From contig JACPNR010000006.1 of assembly GCA_016185395.1 (NCBI GenBank), positions 310,001 to 374,000 of the forward strand: a stretch of DNA of 64,000 nt, written 5' to 3'. The stretch is from Candidatus Korobacter versatilis. Lineage in GTDB: Bacteria; Acidobacteriota; Terriglobia; Terriglobales; Acidobacteriaceae. Position 1 is the first letter of the stretch. Each line of letters opens with the position of its first letter. The notes below the pieces were generated by a model, which had not been told where the DNA came from, searched no databases, and saw only the letters and a list, made by a program, of their open reading frames with translations. Below are positions 36,548-43,727 of this stretch, in pieces. Position numbers and translations under genes: made by a program.

Positions 36548-37291
36548 ATGGCAACCGCAACGAAGTCGAACGCAGAACAGACGAACATGGTGGAAGCGCG
36601 GCCCCGCCAGGACGCAGCGCGCGGCAAGAACGAAGCGCGCCGCCTGCGCGTGCAGGGGCGCATCCCCGCCGTGCTCTATGGCGCGAAGAAGCAGACGGTC
36701 GCGCTCGAAGTGGACCCCAAGGCGATCGGCCGCATCCTGCACTCGGAGAGCGGCCACAACACCATCTTCGACCTGGTCGCCGGTGCGGAGAAGACCAAGG
36801 CGATGATCGTGGACTGGCAGTACGAGCCCATCAAGGGACACCTGCTGCACATCGACCTGAAGCGCATCGCGATGGACCAGCGCCTGCGCGTGAAGGTGCC
36901 CATCGTGCTCGTGGGCGAGGCCGAAGGCGTGAAGACGCAGGGCGGCATCCTCGAGCAGATCACGCGCGAGATCGAGATCGAGTGCTTGCCGGCGGACATC
37001 CCGGGCCACATCGACCTCGACGTCACCGAACTGGTGTTCACCGTGGTGAAGCGCGTGAGCGACCTGCCGCACTCGGAGAAGATCAAGTTCATCACCGACG
37101 CGAACACGCCCGTGGCGCACATCGTGACCGTGAAAGAGGAAGTCGCTCCGACGCCGGAGGCCGCTGCGGACGCCGCTGCCGCCGCGCCTGCCGAGCCCGA
37201 AGTCATCAAGAAGGGCAAGCAGGAGACCGAGGAGGAAGGCGCGGAAGCTGCGCCCGAGGCCCCGGCGAAGAAAGAGAAGAAGGAGAAATAG
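36548..37291 (+). CDS. rplY: 50S ribosomal protein L25 (general stress protein CTC type)
   Basis: 247 residues. It binds 5S rRNA in the large subunit. The L25 N-terminal domain is seen at residues 14-105 (GKNEARRLRVQGRIPAVLYG, QYEPIKGHLLHIDL), followed by the second beta domain of the CTC type (VKVPIVLVGEAEGVKTQGG, the LPADIPGHIDLDV strand). The last 45 residues are an acidic Ala/Glu/Lys tail that other L25 proteins often have in shorter form. AAGGA precedes the ATG. Confidence 0.95.
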   Translation: MATATKSNAEQTNMVEARPRQDAARGKNEARRLRVQGRIPAVLYGAKKQTVALEVDPKAIGRILHSESGHNTIFDLVAGAEKTKAMIVDWQYEPIKGHLLHIDLKRIAMDQRLRVKVPIVLVGEAEGVKTQGGILEQITREIEIECLPADIPGHIDLDVTELVFTVVKRVSDLPHSEKIKFITDANTPVAHIVTVKEEVAPTPEAAADAAAAAPAEPEVIKKGKQETEEEGAEAAPEAPAKKEKKEK

Positions 37292-37298
37292 TTTGGGC

Positions 37299-37371
37299 CA
37301 GTACCGAGTACCGAGTACTGAGTACCGAGTGGTGCTTGGACTCGCAACTCGGTACTCGGTACTCGGTACTG
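37299..37371. repeat. Inverted word repeat, word GTACCGAGTACTGA
   Basis: The left arm has four GTACCGAGT/GTACTGAGT units, the right arm three ACTCGGT units (ACTCGGTACTCGGTACTCGG). It separates rplY from pth. Same word as 35324-35392. Confidence 0.85.
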
Positions 37372-37399
37372 GGAGTTCTTTGTCAATCAGGACGCAGGC

Positions 37400-37996
37400 G
37401 TGAAGCTGATCGTCGGTCTCGGAAATCCCGGCATCGAGTATCAGTTCACGCCGCACAACCTCGGGTTCCTGGCCGTCGATCGCATCGCGGAACATTGCGG
37501 TGCGCAGGTGGCGAACCGCAGGTCGCGCGCGCTCACCGGCAAGTGCTCCATCGCGGGACAGGAAGCGCTCCTGGCCAAGCCGGAGACCTACATGAACCTG
37601 AGCGGCGCGGCGGTGGGAGCCTTGGTCGCGGAGCTGGGTCTGGAGGCGACGAAAGACCTGATCGTGATCTACGACGAGCTGGACTTGCCGTGGGGGACGA
37701 TCCGGATCCGCGAGCGCGGCTCGGCGGGCGGGCACAACGGGGTGAAGTCGATCATTGCCGCGCTGGGCACGCAGGAGTTCCTACGCATCCGGCTGGGCAT
37801 CGGACCGGACTTCGAGGTGGGCGACGGCGCGAAGTACGTGCTGGCGCAGATGAAGAAGGCGCAACTCGCGCTGGCCGGCGGGATGCTCGACGCCGCGAGC
37901 GCGGCGGTGAAAGTGATCTTGGCCGAGGGCGCAGCAACGGCCATGAACAGGTTTAACCGGCGGAAGGATCCAGAGGACTCCGCCACCAGCTCCTAG
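37400..37996 (+). CDS. pth: Peptidyl-tRNA hydrolase
   Basis: 198 residues. It recycles peptidyl-tRNA released by stalled ribosomes. Visible motifs: IVGLGNPGIEYQFTPHNLGF with the catalytic His (quoted as GLGNPGIEYQFTPHNLGF), KPETYMNLSG, DELDLPWGTIRIRERGSAGGHNG (quoted as ERGSAGGHNGVKSI) and RIRLGIGP. The C-terminal ten residues are a polar tail. The start is GTG, with an AGGACGCAGG upstream. Pth next to L25 is a common gene order. Confidence 0.96.
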   Translation: MKLIVGLGNPGIEYQFTPHNLGFLAVDRIAEHCGAQVANRRSRALTGKCSIAGQEALLAKPETYMNLSGAAVGALVAELGLEATKDLIVIYDELDLPWGTIRIRERGSAGGHNGVKSIIAALGTQEFLRIRLGIGPDFEVGDGAKYVLAQMKKAQLALAGGMLDAASAAVKVILAEGAATAMNRFNRRKDPEDSATSS

Positions 37997-38038
37997 CCTC
38001 TAGCTCTTAGCTGGAAGCTAGCGGCGAGAAGCTAGCAG
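37997..38038. repeat. Inverted word repeat, word CTAGCTCTTAGCT
   Basis: CTCTAGCTCTTAGCTGGAAGC followed by AGAAGCTAGCAG; AGCTAG-type units in both orientations. It separates pth from rpsF. Confidence 0.7.
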
Positions 38039-38054
38039 CAGTATGGAGAATGAA

Positions 38055-38489
38055 ATGAATCGTCTTTACGAAGTGATGTTCATCGTGCGGCCCGACATGG
38101 CCGACGAAGATACCGACAAGCTGGTGAGTGGCCTGGAGGCGAGCGTGAGCTCGGCCGGCGGCACGGTGCAGAAGATCGACCGCATGGGCAAGCGCCGCCT
38201 GGCGTACAACGTGGCGCGCTTCCAGGACGGCAACTACATCCTGCTGACGGTCGAAGGCACGGGCCAGACGGTGCTCGAGCTGGAGCGCCGCCTGCGCGTG
38301 ACGGAACCGGTGATCAAGTTCATCACCGTGCGCATCGACGAGGAGCAGAAGCGTCTGGACAAGGTGAAAGCGATCCGCGCGACGCGCGTGAAGCGCGCTC
38401 CCGCGCCACCGCCGCTGACTCCGGCTCCTCCGGCCCCGGCCGAAGCCGCGCCGGCCGCGACGGATACCCCTGCCCCGACGACCGTATAA
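38055..38489 (+). CDS. rpsF: 30S ribosomal protein S6
   Basis: 144 residues. S6 binds the central domain of 16S rRNA together with S18. The core is residues 1-100 (NRLYEVMFIVRPDM; KRRLAYNVARFQDGNYIL, quoted as GKRRLAYNVARF). A tail rich in Pro and Ala (PAPPPLTPAPPAPAEAA) extends it by about 40 residues. The ATG at 38055 is preferred because GGAG lies six nt upstream and MNRLYEVM is the normal start; an ATG at 38043 is in frame. Confidence 0.96.
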   Translation: MNRLYEVMFIVRPDMADEDTDKLVSGLEASVSSAGGTVQKIDRMGKRRLAYNVARFQDGNYILLTVEGTGQTVLELERRLRVTEPVIKFITVRIDEEQKRLDKVKAIRATRVKRAPAPPPLTPAPPAPAEAAPAATDTPAPTTV

Positions 38490-38531
38490 AGGGCGGCGGG
38501 CGAACCAATCAGATCTTGCTTTAGGAGATTT

Positions 38532-38969
38532 ATGGCAGACGAAGTGAAGCAACCGAAAGAAGCTACCGCTACGGCGGAGCCGAGCACGACCACGGCAGCC
38601 CCGGCGACGCCGGCAGAGCGCACCTATCCGGCAGCGACGCCGCACACGCCGCGTCCGTACACCCCGCGTCCGAGCGGCGACCGCGGCCCTGGCGGCCCGC
38701 GCCGCGAGGGACGTCCTGGAGGCGGGCCGGGTGGCCCGCGCGGCGACCGCAAATTCTTCCGCCGCAAGAAGGTCTGCAAGTTCTGCGTGGAGAAGATCGA
38801 CGCCATTGATTACAAGGACGTGGGACTGCTGCGCCAGTTCGTGGCGGAGCGCGGCAAGATCGTGCCGCGTCGCCTGACGGGCGTGTGCACGCCGCACCAG
38901 CGGCGTCTCTCGGCCGCCATCAAGCAGGCGCGGAACATCGCGCTGCTGCCGTTCCAGGCAAGGTTCTAG
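38532..38969 (+). CDS. rpsR: 30S ribosomal protein S18
   Basis: 145 residues, about twice the usual 75. The S18 core is the C-terminal 75 residues ([22 protein letters not shown] in the first part, then [24 protein letters not shown], quoted as [20 protein letters not shown]), including two cysteines. An N-terminal extension of about 70 residues is rich in Thr, Ala, Pro, Gly and Arg ([20 protein letters not shown]), a low-complexity basic stretch. AGGAG precedes the ATG. No ssb gene lies between rpsF and rpsR. Confidence 0.96.
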   Translation: MADEVKQPKEATATAEPSTTTAAPATPAERTYPAATPHTPRPYTPRPSGDRGPGGPRREGRPGGGPGGPRGDRKFFRRKKVCKFCVEKIDAIDYKDVGLLRQFVAERGKIVPRRLTGVCTPHQRRLSAAIKQARNIALLPFQARF

Positions 38970-39024
38970 AGCGTTCGAACTTGGCCGCAAGACTTTTTAA
39001 GTTCACGACACTGGAGTCGCAAAC

Positions 39025-39474
39025 ATGGAAGTCATCCTGAAAGAAGATGTTCCCAAGCTGGGCAGCCGCGGCGACGTGGTGAAGGTCGCGGAGGGCTACG
39101 GCCGCAACTATCTGCTGCCGCACAAGCTCGCCATCGAGGCGAACGCCGCCAACAAGGCGGTGATTGACCAGATGCGCGCGGCGGCCAATCGCCGCTCCGA
39201 GCGTGAAAAGGGCGATGCCGAGACGCTGGCGGCGAAGTTCGCGGATGTGTCCCTCACCTTCCGTCGCAAGGCGGGAGAGAAGGACCACTTGTTCGGTTCG
39301 GTCACCTCGAGCGAGATCGCCGAGGAACTGGCGAAGAAGGGCCTGGAGGTGGACCGCCGCAAGATCCAGCTCACCGACACCATCAAGACGCTGGGCGAGC
39401 ACAACGTCACGGTGAAACTGCACCGCGACGTGCCGGTCTCGTTCAAGGTCGTGGTGGAGAAGGAAGCCGAGTAA
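39025..39474 (+). CDS. rplI: 50S ribosomal protein L9
   Basis: 149 residues, normal length. The N-terminal rRNA-binding domain has the signature GDVVKVAEGYGRNYLLPHKLA (quoted as VKVAEGYGRNYLLPHKLA); the long central helix and the C-terminal domain (LFGSVTSSEIAEEL; VTVKLHRDV) are present. GGAG lies upstream of the ATG. It is the last gene of the ribosomal run and is followed by a strong terminator. Confidence 0.97.
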   Translation: MEVILKEDVPKLGSRGDVVKVAEGYGRNYLLPHKLAIEANAANKAVIDQMRAAANRRSEREKGDAETLAAKFADVSLTFRRKAGEKDHLFGSVTSSEIAEELAKKGLEVDRRKIQLTDTIKTLGEHNVTVKLHRDVPVSFKVVVEKEAE

Positions 39475-39491
39475 GTTTCGACATGAGAAGA

Positions 39492-39522
39492 GGCGGGCGC
39501 CCTCGCCCGCCTTTTTTCTTGT
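39492..39522 (+). terminator. Rho-independent terminator after rplI
   Basis: An 8-bp stem GGCGGGCG / CGCCCGCC with a CCCT loop followed by TTTTTTCTTG, 18 bp after the stop codon. Confidence 0.95.
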
Positions 39523-39567
39523 TTTGGCGGTGACCTTCGCGCCCGAACGGCGTCTCACTGCTTGTCC

Positions 39568-41268
39568 ATGCGAGCCCGCATCCTCACGCTCGTTTTGCTT
39601 GGAATTTCTGTGCTCTCCCAGGGGCAGGCGAAGCCTTCCTCGGCATGGAAGCAGGACCTCGACTACGTTGTCCGGCAGCTCGTCGAGACCCATCCGAACC
39701 TGTATCGGCGAATCAGCAAAAAAGATTTCGACGCGTCGGTCGAGAAGCTCCGCCGTGACTTGCCCAGCCTGAGCGACGACGAGATCGCGGTGCGCCTGAT
39801 GCAGCTCGTGGCCAGCGTGCGCGACGAACACACCTCGCTTTATCCGGCGGCGGGCTCGGCTGAGGGCAAGTGGTTCCCGGTGCGCTTCTATCGTTTCACC
39901 GACGGGCTGGTGATCACGGCCGTGGACAAGCGATTCCCCGAGCTGGCGGGGGCGCGTGTCGTTCGCGTGGGCGACCTCTCGGCGGAGGAGGCGTGCGAGC
40001 GGGCGCAGAGCGTCTTCTCATCCGACAATCCCTCCGGCGCGCTGGACGCGCCGTTCGTGCTGGCGTCGCCGCGAGTGGTGCGCGGGCTGCATATTTCTTC
40101 GCGCTCCGACGCTCTCACGCTGCGCGTGACCACGCGTAGCGGAGAGGAGCGGACGGTAGAGATCCCGGCGGTGGCGGGAAAAGGCGGCTTCGACTTCTAT
40201 CAATACGGCGAGATGTTCGGGCCGGTCGACGACCTGGTCACGGCGTTCGGCGGCCGCGTACCCGATGCCTTCCTCCTCGACCCGGACAAGAACACCGACT
40301 TGCCGCTGCACCTGCGCGGCCGGCGGGCGTTCTGGTTCACCTACGAACCGCAGAAGGCCCTGCTCTACTTCCAGCTGAATTCCGTGCGCGAGAAGAGCAA
40401 GTACAGTCGCGAGACCCTCACGCAGACGATGCAGCGGATGCTCACCTTCGCCGACCTGCATCCTGTGGAGCTGTTCGTGCTGGACCTGCGCTACAACAGC
40501 GGCGGAAACGGCGCGCTCAACGAAGGGATCATGCGCGAGTTCATCAAGCGCGATTCGACCTTCAACCGGCCGGGTCATCTGTTCGTCCTCGTTGGTCGTA
40601 AGACGTATAGCGCAGCCGCCGACCTGGCGATGCGGATGCTCCGCCACACCAACAGCGCGTTCGTGGGCGAGCCGATCGGCGCCAGCCCGAACGGCTCCGG
40701 CGACCCTGACTCCAGCACGCTGCCCTTCAGCGGCATGCACCTCGCCATCTCGACCAATTACGTCATCGGCGGCAGGAGCAAGGACATGAGTTGGGAAGTC
40801 CCGGTCGAGTTCCCAGCGCAATCCTCCTCGGCACAATACTTCGCGGGAACCGACCCGGCGATGGACGTGGTGCTGGATCCGGCGCAACACGCCGACGTGA
40901 TCGACGTGCTGCTCAGAGACGGCGGCGCCAAGGCGCGCGCGCTTTACGACGAGCGCAAGCGTCGCTTCGGCACGCTCCTGTGGTGGCAGCCCTTCGAGCG
41001 CAACAACATGAATCACGAGGGCTATCACCTGCTCGAGCAGGGCCGGAAAGACGATGCGGTGGTGGCGTTCGAGATGAACGCGGACCGTTACCCGGGATCG
41101 TGGGAGCAGTGGGACAGCCTGGCAGAAGGCCTGATGGGCGCTGGACGTAACCGGGAGGCCATAGCGGCGTATCGCAAGGCGCTGGCGATCAGTCCCAACA
41201 ACTTCAACGCCGGCTTCGCGAAGAAGTCGATCGAGAAGATGGAAGCCGAGCTGGCCAAGGCACGCTAG
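39568..41268 (+). CDS. Exported S41-family (tail-specific) protease-like protein with TPR
   Basis: 566 residues. A signal peptide covers about 1-21 (GISVLSQGQA). The N-terminal domain (WKQDLDYVVRQLVETHPNLY) precedes a central tail-protease fold with VELFVLDLRYNSGGNG, the conserved LDLRxNxGG of S41 peptidases, and RKTYSAAADLA, where the Ser corresponds to the catalytic serine segment (usually SAAE). No obvious PDZ domain is seen. The C-terminus has two TPR-like helices (GYHLLEQGRKDDAVVAFEM; NREAIAAYRKALAIS). Whether the protease is active depends on a Lys that I could not place with confidence. Substrate unknown. Confidence 0.78.
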   Translation: MRARILTLVLLGISVLSQGQAKPSSAWKQDLDYVVRQLVETHPNLYRRISKKDFDASVEKLRRDLPSLSDDEIAVRLMQLVASVRDEHTSLYPAAGSAEGKWFPVRFYRFTDGLVITAVDKRFPELAGARVVRVGDLSAEEACERAQSVFSSDNPSGALDAPFVLASPRVVRGLHISSRSDALTLRVTTRSGEERTVEIPAVAGKGGFDFYQYGEMFGPVDDLVTAFGGRVPDAFLLDPDKNTDLPLHLRGRRAFWFTYEPQKALLYFQLNSVREKSKYSRETLTQTMQRMLTFADLHPVELFVLDLRYNSGGNGALNEGIMREFIKRDSTFNRPGHLFVLVGRKTYSAAADLAMRMLRHTNSAFVGEPIGASPNGSGDPDSSTLPFSGMHLAISTNYVIGGRSKDMSWEVPVEFPAQSSSAQYFAGTDPAMDVVLDPAQHADVIDVLLRDGGAKARALYDERKRRFGTLLWWQPFERNNMNHEGYHLLEQGRKDDAVVAFEMNADRYPGSWEQWDSLAEGLMGAGRNREAIAAYRKALAISPNNFNAGFAKKSIEKMEAELAKAR

Positions 41269-41337
41269 TCGCCGGTGGTCGTCGCGAGCGCCCCCCGGGG
41301 TATGCGTCTCGTGGGAAATCAATGAGTTAGAAGGAAA

Positions 41338-41370
41338 AAATCCCGGAAATCCCGGGGAAATCCCGGAATG
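41338..41370. repeat. Direct word repeat, word AAATCCCGG
   Basis: Three direct units of AAATCCCGG(G) in 33 bp. The palindromic core CCCGGG means the word partly pairs with itself. Part of the 711-bp gap 41269-41979, in which no intact gene is seen. Confidence 0.65.
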
Positions 41371-41530
41371 GCGGAGTTTGCGGGTTTCAGCGGGGAGTCG
41401 TAATCCCTAGTATGACAGAACGGATGGGGCAATCTGGCCAACTATCGTGAAAGTCTATTTGGAATGGATGGAGTGGGTTAGCGGGAAACTGGAGGTTTGA
41501 GGGGCTTGACAGGATTTTGGTGAGGCGTTG

Positions 41531-41618
41531 TGCCGCCCCTAAAGAGGCTGAATAAGGGAAAGACAATGAGCGTGGACGACCCCCCCGCCTGGAAGGAGGG
41601 GGCTTCTACAGGGGTTGG
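41531..41618. repeat. Diverged single copy of repeat family A
   Basis: It aligns with 2749-2835 from TGCCGCCCCT through the central AATGAGCGTG, then CCCGCCTGGAAGG and GGCTTCTAC. Several substitutions break the stems. Its right end abuts a broken oxidoreductase reading frame. Confidence 0.8.
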
Positions 41619-41738
41619 TCGCGGGCTGCGAGCGATTCGACACGTAGTCCGGCGCGGGCGAGTTCGCCGGCGGCGCCGGCGCCCGATGACGAGGACGTGG
41701 TTGTAGGCCTCGCTAAGCGATTTATTTTCAACGAGCAA
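41606..41738 (-). pseudogene. Broken N-terminus of a nucleotide-binding (FAD/NAD) oxidoreductase
   Basis: On the minus strand a TTG-started frame gives SLSEAYNHVLVIG, and after a frameshift in a G/C run the next frame continues with GAGAAGELARAGLRVES, together the GxGxxG dinucleotide-binding loop of a Rossmann-fold FAD enzyme (GMC or related). Stop at 41606. Repeat family A begins just beyond, so the rest of the gene was lost or never existed here. Short length makes this tentative. Confidence 0.35.
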
Positions 41739-41772
41739 GAAGCAGGTTCCTCGCTACGCTCGGAATGACAGT
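41733..41772. repeat. Intergenic word GTTCCTCGCTACGCTCGGAATGACA
   Basis: A short stretch with the inverted pair TTCCTCGCTACGC / GCTCGGAA, of the CGCTACGCTCGGAATGACA type that, to my recollection, is scattered in many environmental genomes. Only one copy is in this window. Confidence 0.5.
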
Positions 41773-41864
41773 GAGAGGGTAGAAGCGGCGCCCGAGGCAC
41801 GCAAGAATGACAATCGTAGGGGCAGATGCGCGCTGAGCAACCGGTCTGCCAAAGGGGCATAAAC

Positions 41865-41870
41865 TATAAT
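41865..41870 (+). promoter_or_regulatory. Consensus -10 hexamer before the ECF sigma operon
   Basis: A perfect TATAAT 109 bp before the sigma-factor ATG, without a good -35 hexamer. It suggests a housekeeping promoter for the operon; no convincing self-recognition promoter is seen. Confidence 0.45.
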
Positions 41871-41979
41871 CCGGCTTGCTTACGGAACCCCTCCTGACGC
41901 GTCTATCCAACGTGTTAAGTCGAGTCCGCTGTTGGGATTAGCCAACGGGCCCGAAGAGTGAAACGGAGTCAGGAGAAGC

Positions 41980-42651
41980 ATGCCGGCCGAAGCCTTGGTT
42001 TTGACGGCGGTTGGCGCTCGCGGTCCCAAATCTCTCCCCGCAAAGGCGGGGCGCATGGTCAGCCAGGCCCTGAATCGCACCGACGACAGCCTGTTGATCC
42101 GTGAAGCGCAACGCGGAGACCGCGCAGCGTTCGAGGAACTGGTACGCCAGTACGACCGCGCGGTGTTGCGGCTCGCGCTCCACCTGACCGGGTCGGAGCA
42201 GGACGCGCAGGACATCTACCAGGAGGCCTTCCTCAAGGCCTACCGCAACCTGGGCAGCTTCCGCTTCGAGTGCTCGTTCTACACCTGGATCTATCGCATC
42301 GTCACCAATCTTTGCCTCGACCACATCCGCAAACGGCAGGTGCGCAAAGAAGACGCGCCGGTGGTGAGGGATTCCGAGGGCGAAGAGTACAGCATCATCG
42401 ACCAGGTGAAGGATGCGCGCGCGCACGCGAACCCGGAACACGACCTGATGCGGCGCGAGCTGGGCGGCAAGATCAACCACGCGCTGGGGAAACTGACGCC
42501 GCGCGAGCGCATGGTGTTCGAGTTGAAGCACTACCAGGGCCTGAAGTTGCGGACCATCGGGGAGATGCTGAACACCACCGAAGAGACCGCGAAGAACACG
42601 TTGTTCCGCGCGACGCAGAAGCTGCGGGCTTCGCTCGCACCGATGAGGTAG
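41980..42651 (+). CDS. ECF RNA polymerase sigma factor (RpoE-like)
   Basis: 223 residues. After about 35 non-conserved residues come region 2 (AFEELVRQYDRAVLRLALHLTGSEQDAQDIYQEAFLKAYRN, quoted as DAQDIYQEAFLKAYRN; region 2.3/2.4 FYTWIYRIVTNLCLDHIRKR, quoted as YTWIYRIVTNLCLDHIR) and region 4 (LTPRERMVFELKHYQGLKLRTIG, quoted as LTPRERMVFELKHYQG; then TTEETAKNTLFRATQKLR). It directs RNA polymerase to stress-type promoters. GGAG precedes the ATG. The next gene encodes a zinc-finger anti-sigma factor, its likely inhibitor. Which promoters it reads is not known; the 7907/9627 motif pair is a candidate target. Confidence 0.93.
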   Translation: MPAEALVLTAVGARGPKSLPAKAGRMVSQALNRTDDSLLIREAQRGDRAAFEELVRQYDRAVLRLALHLTGSEQDAQDIYQEAFLKAYRNLGSFRFECSFYTWIYRIVTNLCLDHIRKRQVRKEDAPVVRDSEGEEYSIIDQVKDARAHANPEHDLMRRELGGKINHALGKLTPRERMVFELKHYQGLKLRTIGEMLNTTEETAKNTLFRATQKLRASLAPMR

Positions 42652-42737
42652 GTGAGCGTGGAGCGAGCGCCGAGATCGCGCGAGCAAAACGCGAGGACGA
42701 AGCGGCAAAGCCGCGGAGTCCTAGAAGGAAAGACATT

Positions 42738-43676
42738 ATGAACTGCGATTGGATCAAAGAGAACGCCGCCCTGTACGTTTACGAAGAGCTGCCGGACGAC
42801 CAGCGCCACGAGTTCGAGCAGCACGTGGAGCGCTGCGCGGAATGCAAGCGCGAGCTGGCGGCGGTGAATGAATTCAAGGTGACGATGGCGGCGGTGTCCC
42901 CGGCGGAACCTTCGCCGAACCTGCTGGCGGGCGCGCGCATGAAGTTGCAGGAGGCGCTGGAGACGGCGTCGCAATCGCACGGCTGGTCGCGGTTCGCCTT
43001 CGACTTTGCCGGCTGGCTCACGCAGGTGAAGCTCTCGCCGGCGCTGACGGTGGCGCTGCTCATCTTTGGATTCGGCGCGGGAACGATGGCGACTTACAGC
43101 TATCTCATCGGACGCGGCGCAGGTCCTTCGGGCACGGTGGCTGGCGTCAACCAGCCCAATGAGGCGGCGATCGCAGGCATCCGCAACATCGTGCAGGAGC
43201 CGAACTCGAACAAAGTGCAGATCAACTACGACACGCTGACGCCGGCGCAGAAGGAAGGGTCGCTCGACGACCCGGCCATCCAGCAGTTGCTGCTGTTTGC
43301 CGCGCGCAACAACACCAACTCGGGCAACCGCATCGACGCGGTCAGCCTGCTGGTGCAGAAGCCGGAAGATTCCAAGGTCCGCGAGGCGCTGGTGTATGCG
43401 TTGCGTTACGACAAGAACGTGGGCGTAAGGCTGAAGGCGCTGGAAGCGCTACGTCCGTACGTGAAGGAAGATGTCCGCGTGCGCGATGCGATGCTGGAAG
43501 CGCTGATGGGGGATGCGAACCCGGGCGTGCGCGCGCAGGCGCTGGGCGTGGTCAAGAACGTGCGGCAGGACGCGAGCGTCCGCGCGGTGCTGATGCAGTT
43601 GGCGGACAAGGACACGAACGTCTTCATCAAGAACGAGTCGAAGCGGCTGCTGGCGCAGACGCCGGAGATGGACTAG
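42738..43676 (+). CDS. Zinc-finger anti-sigma factor with HEAT-like repeat domain
   Basis: 312 residues. The N-terminal anti-sigma zinc domain has H29, C33 and C36 in HVERCAECKREL, the H-x3-C-x2-C pattern of the ZAS family that binds ECF sigma factors. One membrane helix lies at about 100-125 (LTVALLIFGFGAGTMATYSYL). The extracytoplasmic part (150-312) is predicted all-helical with HEAT-like units (KVREALVYALRYDKNVGVRLKALEAL in part; VRDAMLEALMGDANPGVRAQAL in part), an unusual sensor domain for such proteins. AAGGAAAG precedes the ATG; 86 bp separate it from the sigma gene. Confidence 0.9.
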   Translation: MNCDWIKENAALYVYEELPDDQRHEFEQHVERCAECKRELAAVNEFKVTMAAVSPAEPSPNLLAGARMKLQEALETASQSHGWSRFAFDFAGWLTQVKLSPALTVALLIFGFGAGTMATYSYLIGRGAGPSGTVAGVNQPNEAAIAGIRNIVQEPNSNKVQINYDTLTPAQKEGSLDDPAIQQLLLFAARNNTNSGNRIDAVSLLVQKPEDSKVREALVYALRYDKNVGVRLKALEALRPYVKEDVRVRDAMLEALMGDANPGVRAQALGVVKNVRQDASVRAVLMQLADKDTNVFIKNESKRLLAQTPEMD

Positions 43677-43727
43677 CAGAGCAAGAAGCAGAAAGTTCCG
43701 GAGAGAAAGGTTTTAGGCAAACACACG

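Noticed and set aside
41884-41904. GGAAC...CGTCT before the ECF sigma gene as an autoregulatory ECF promoter.
   Set aside because: The spacing is only 11 nt, too short for ECF elements, and it is not the motif found at 7907 and 9627. A TATAAT at 41865 is a better promoter candidate.
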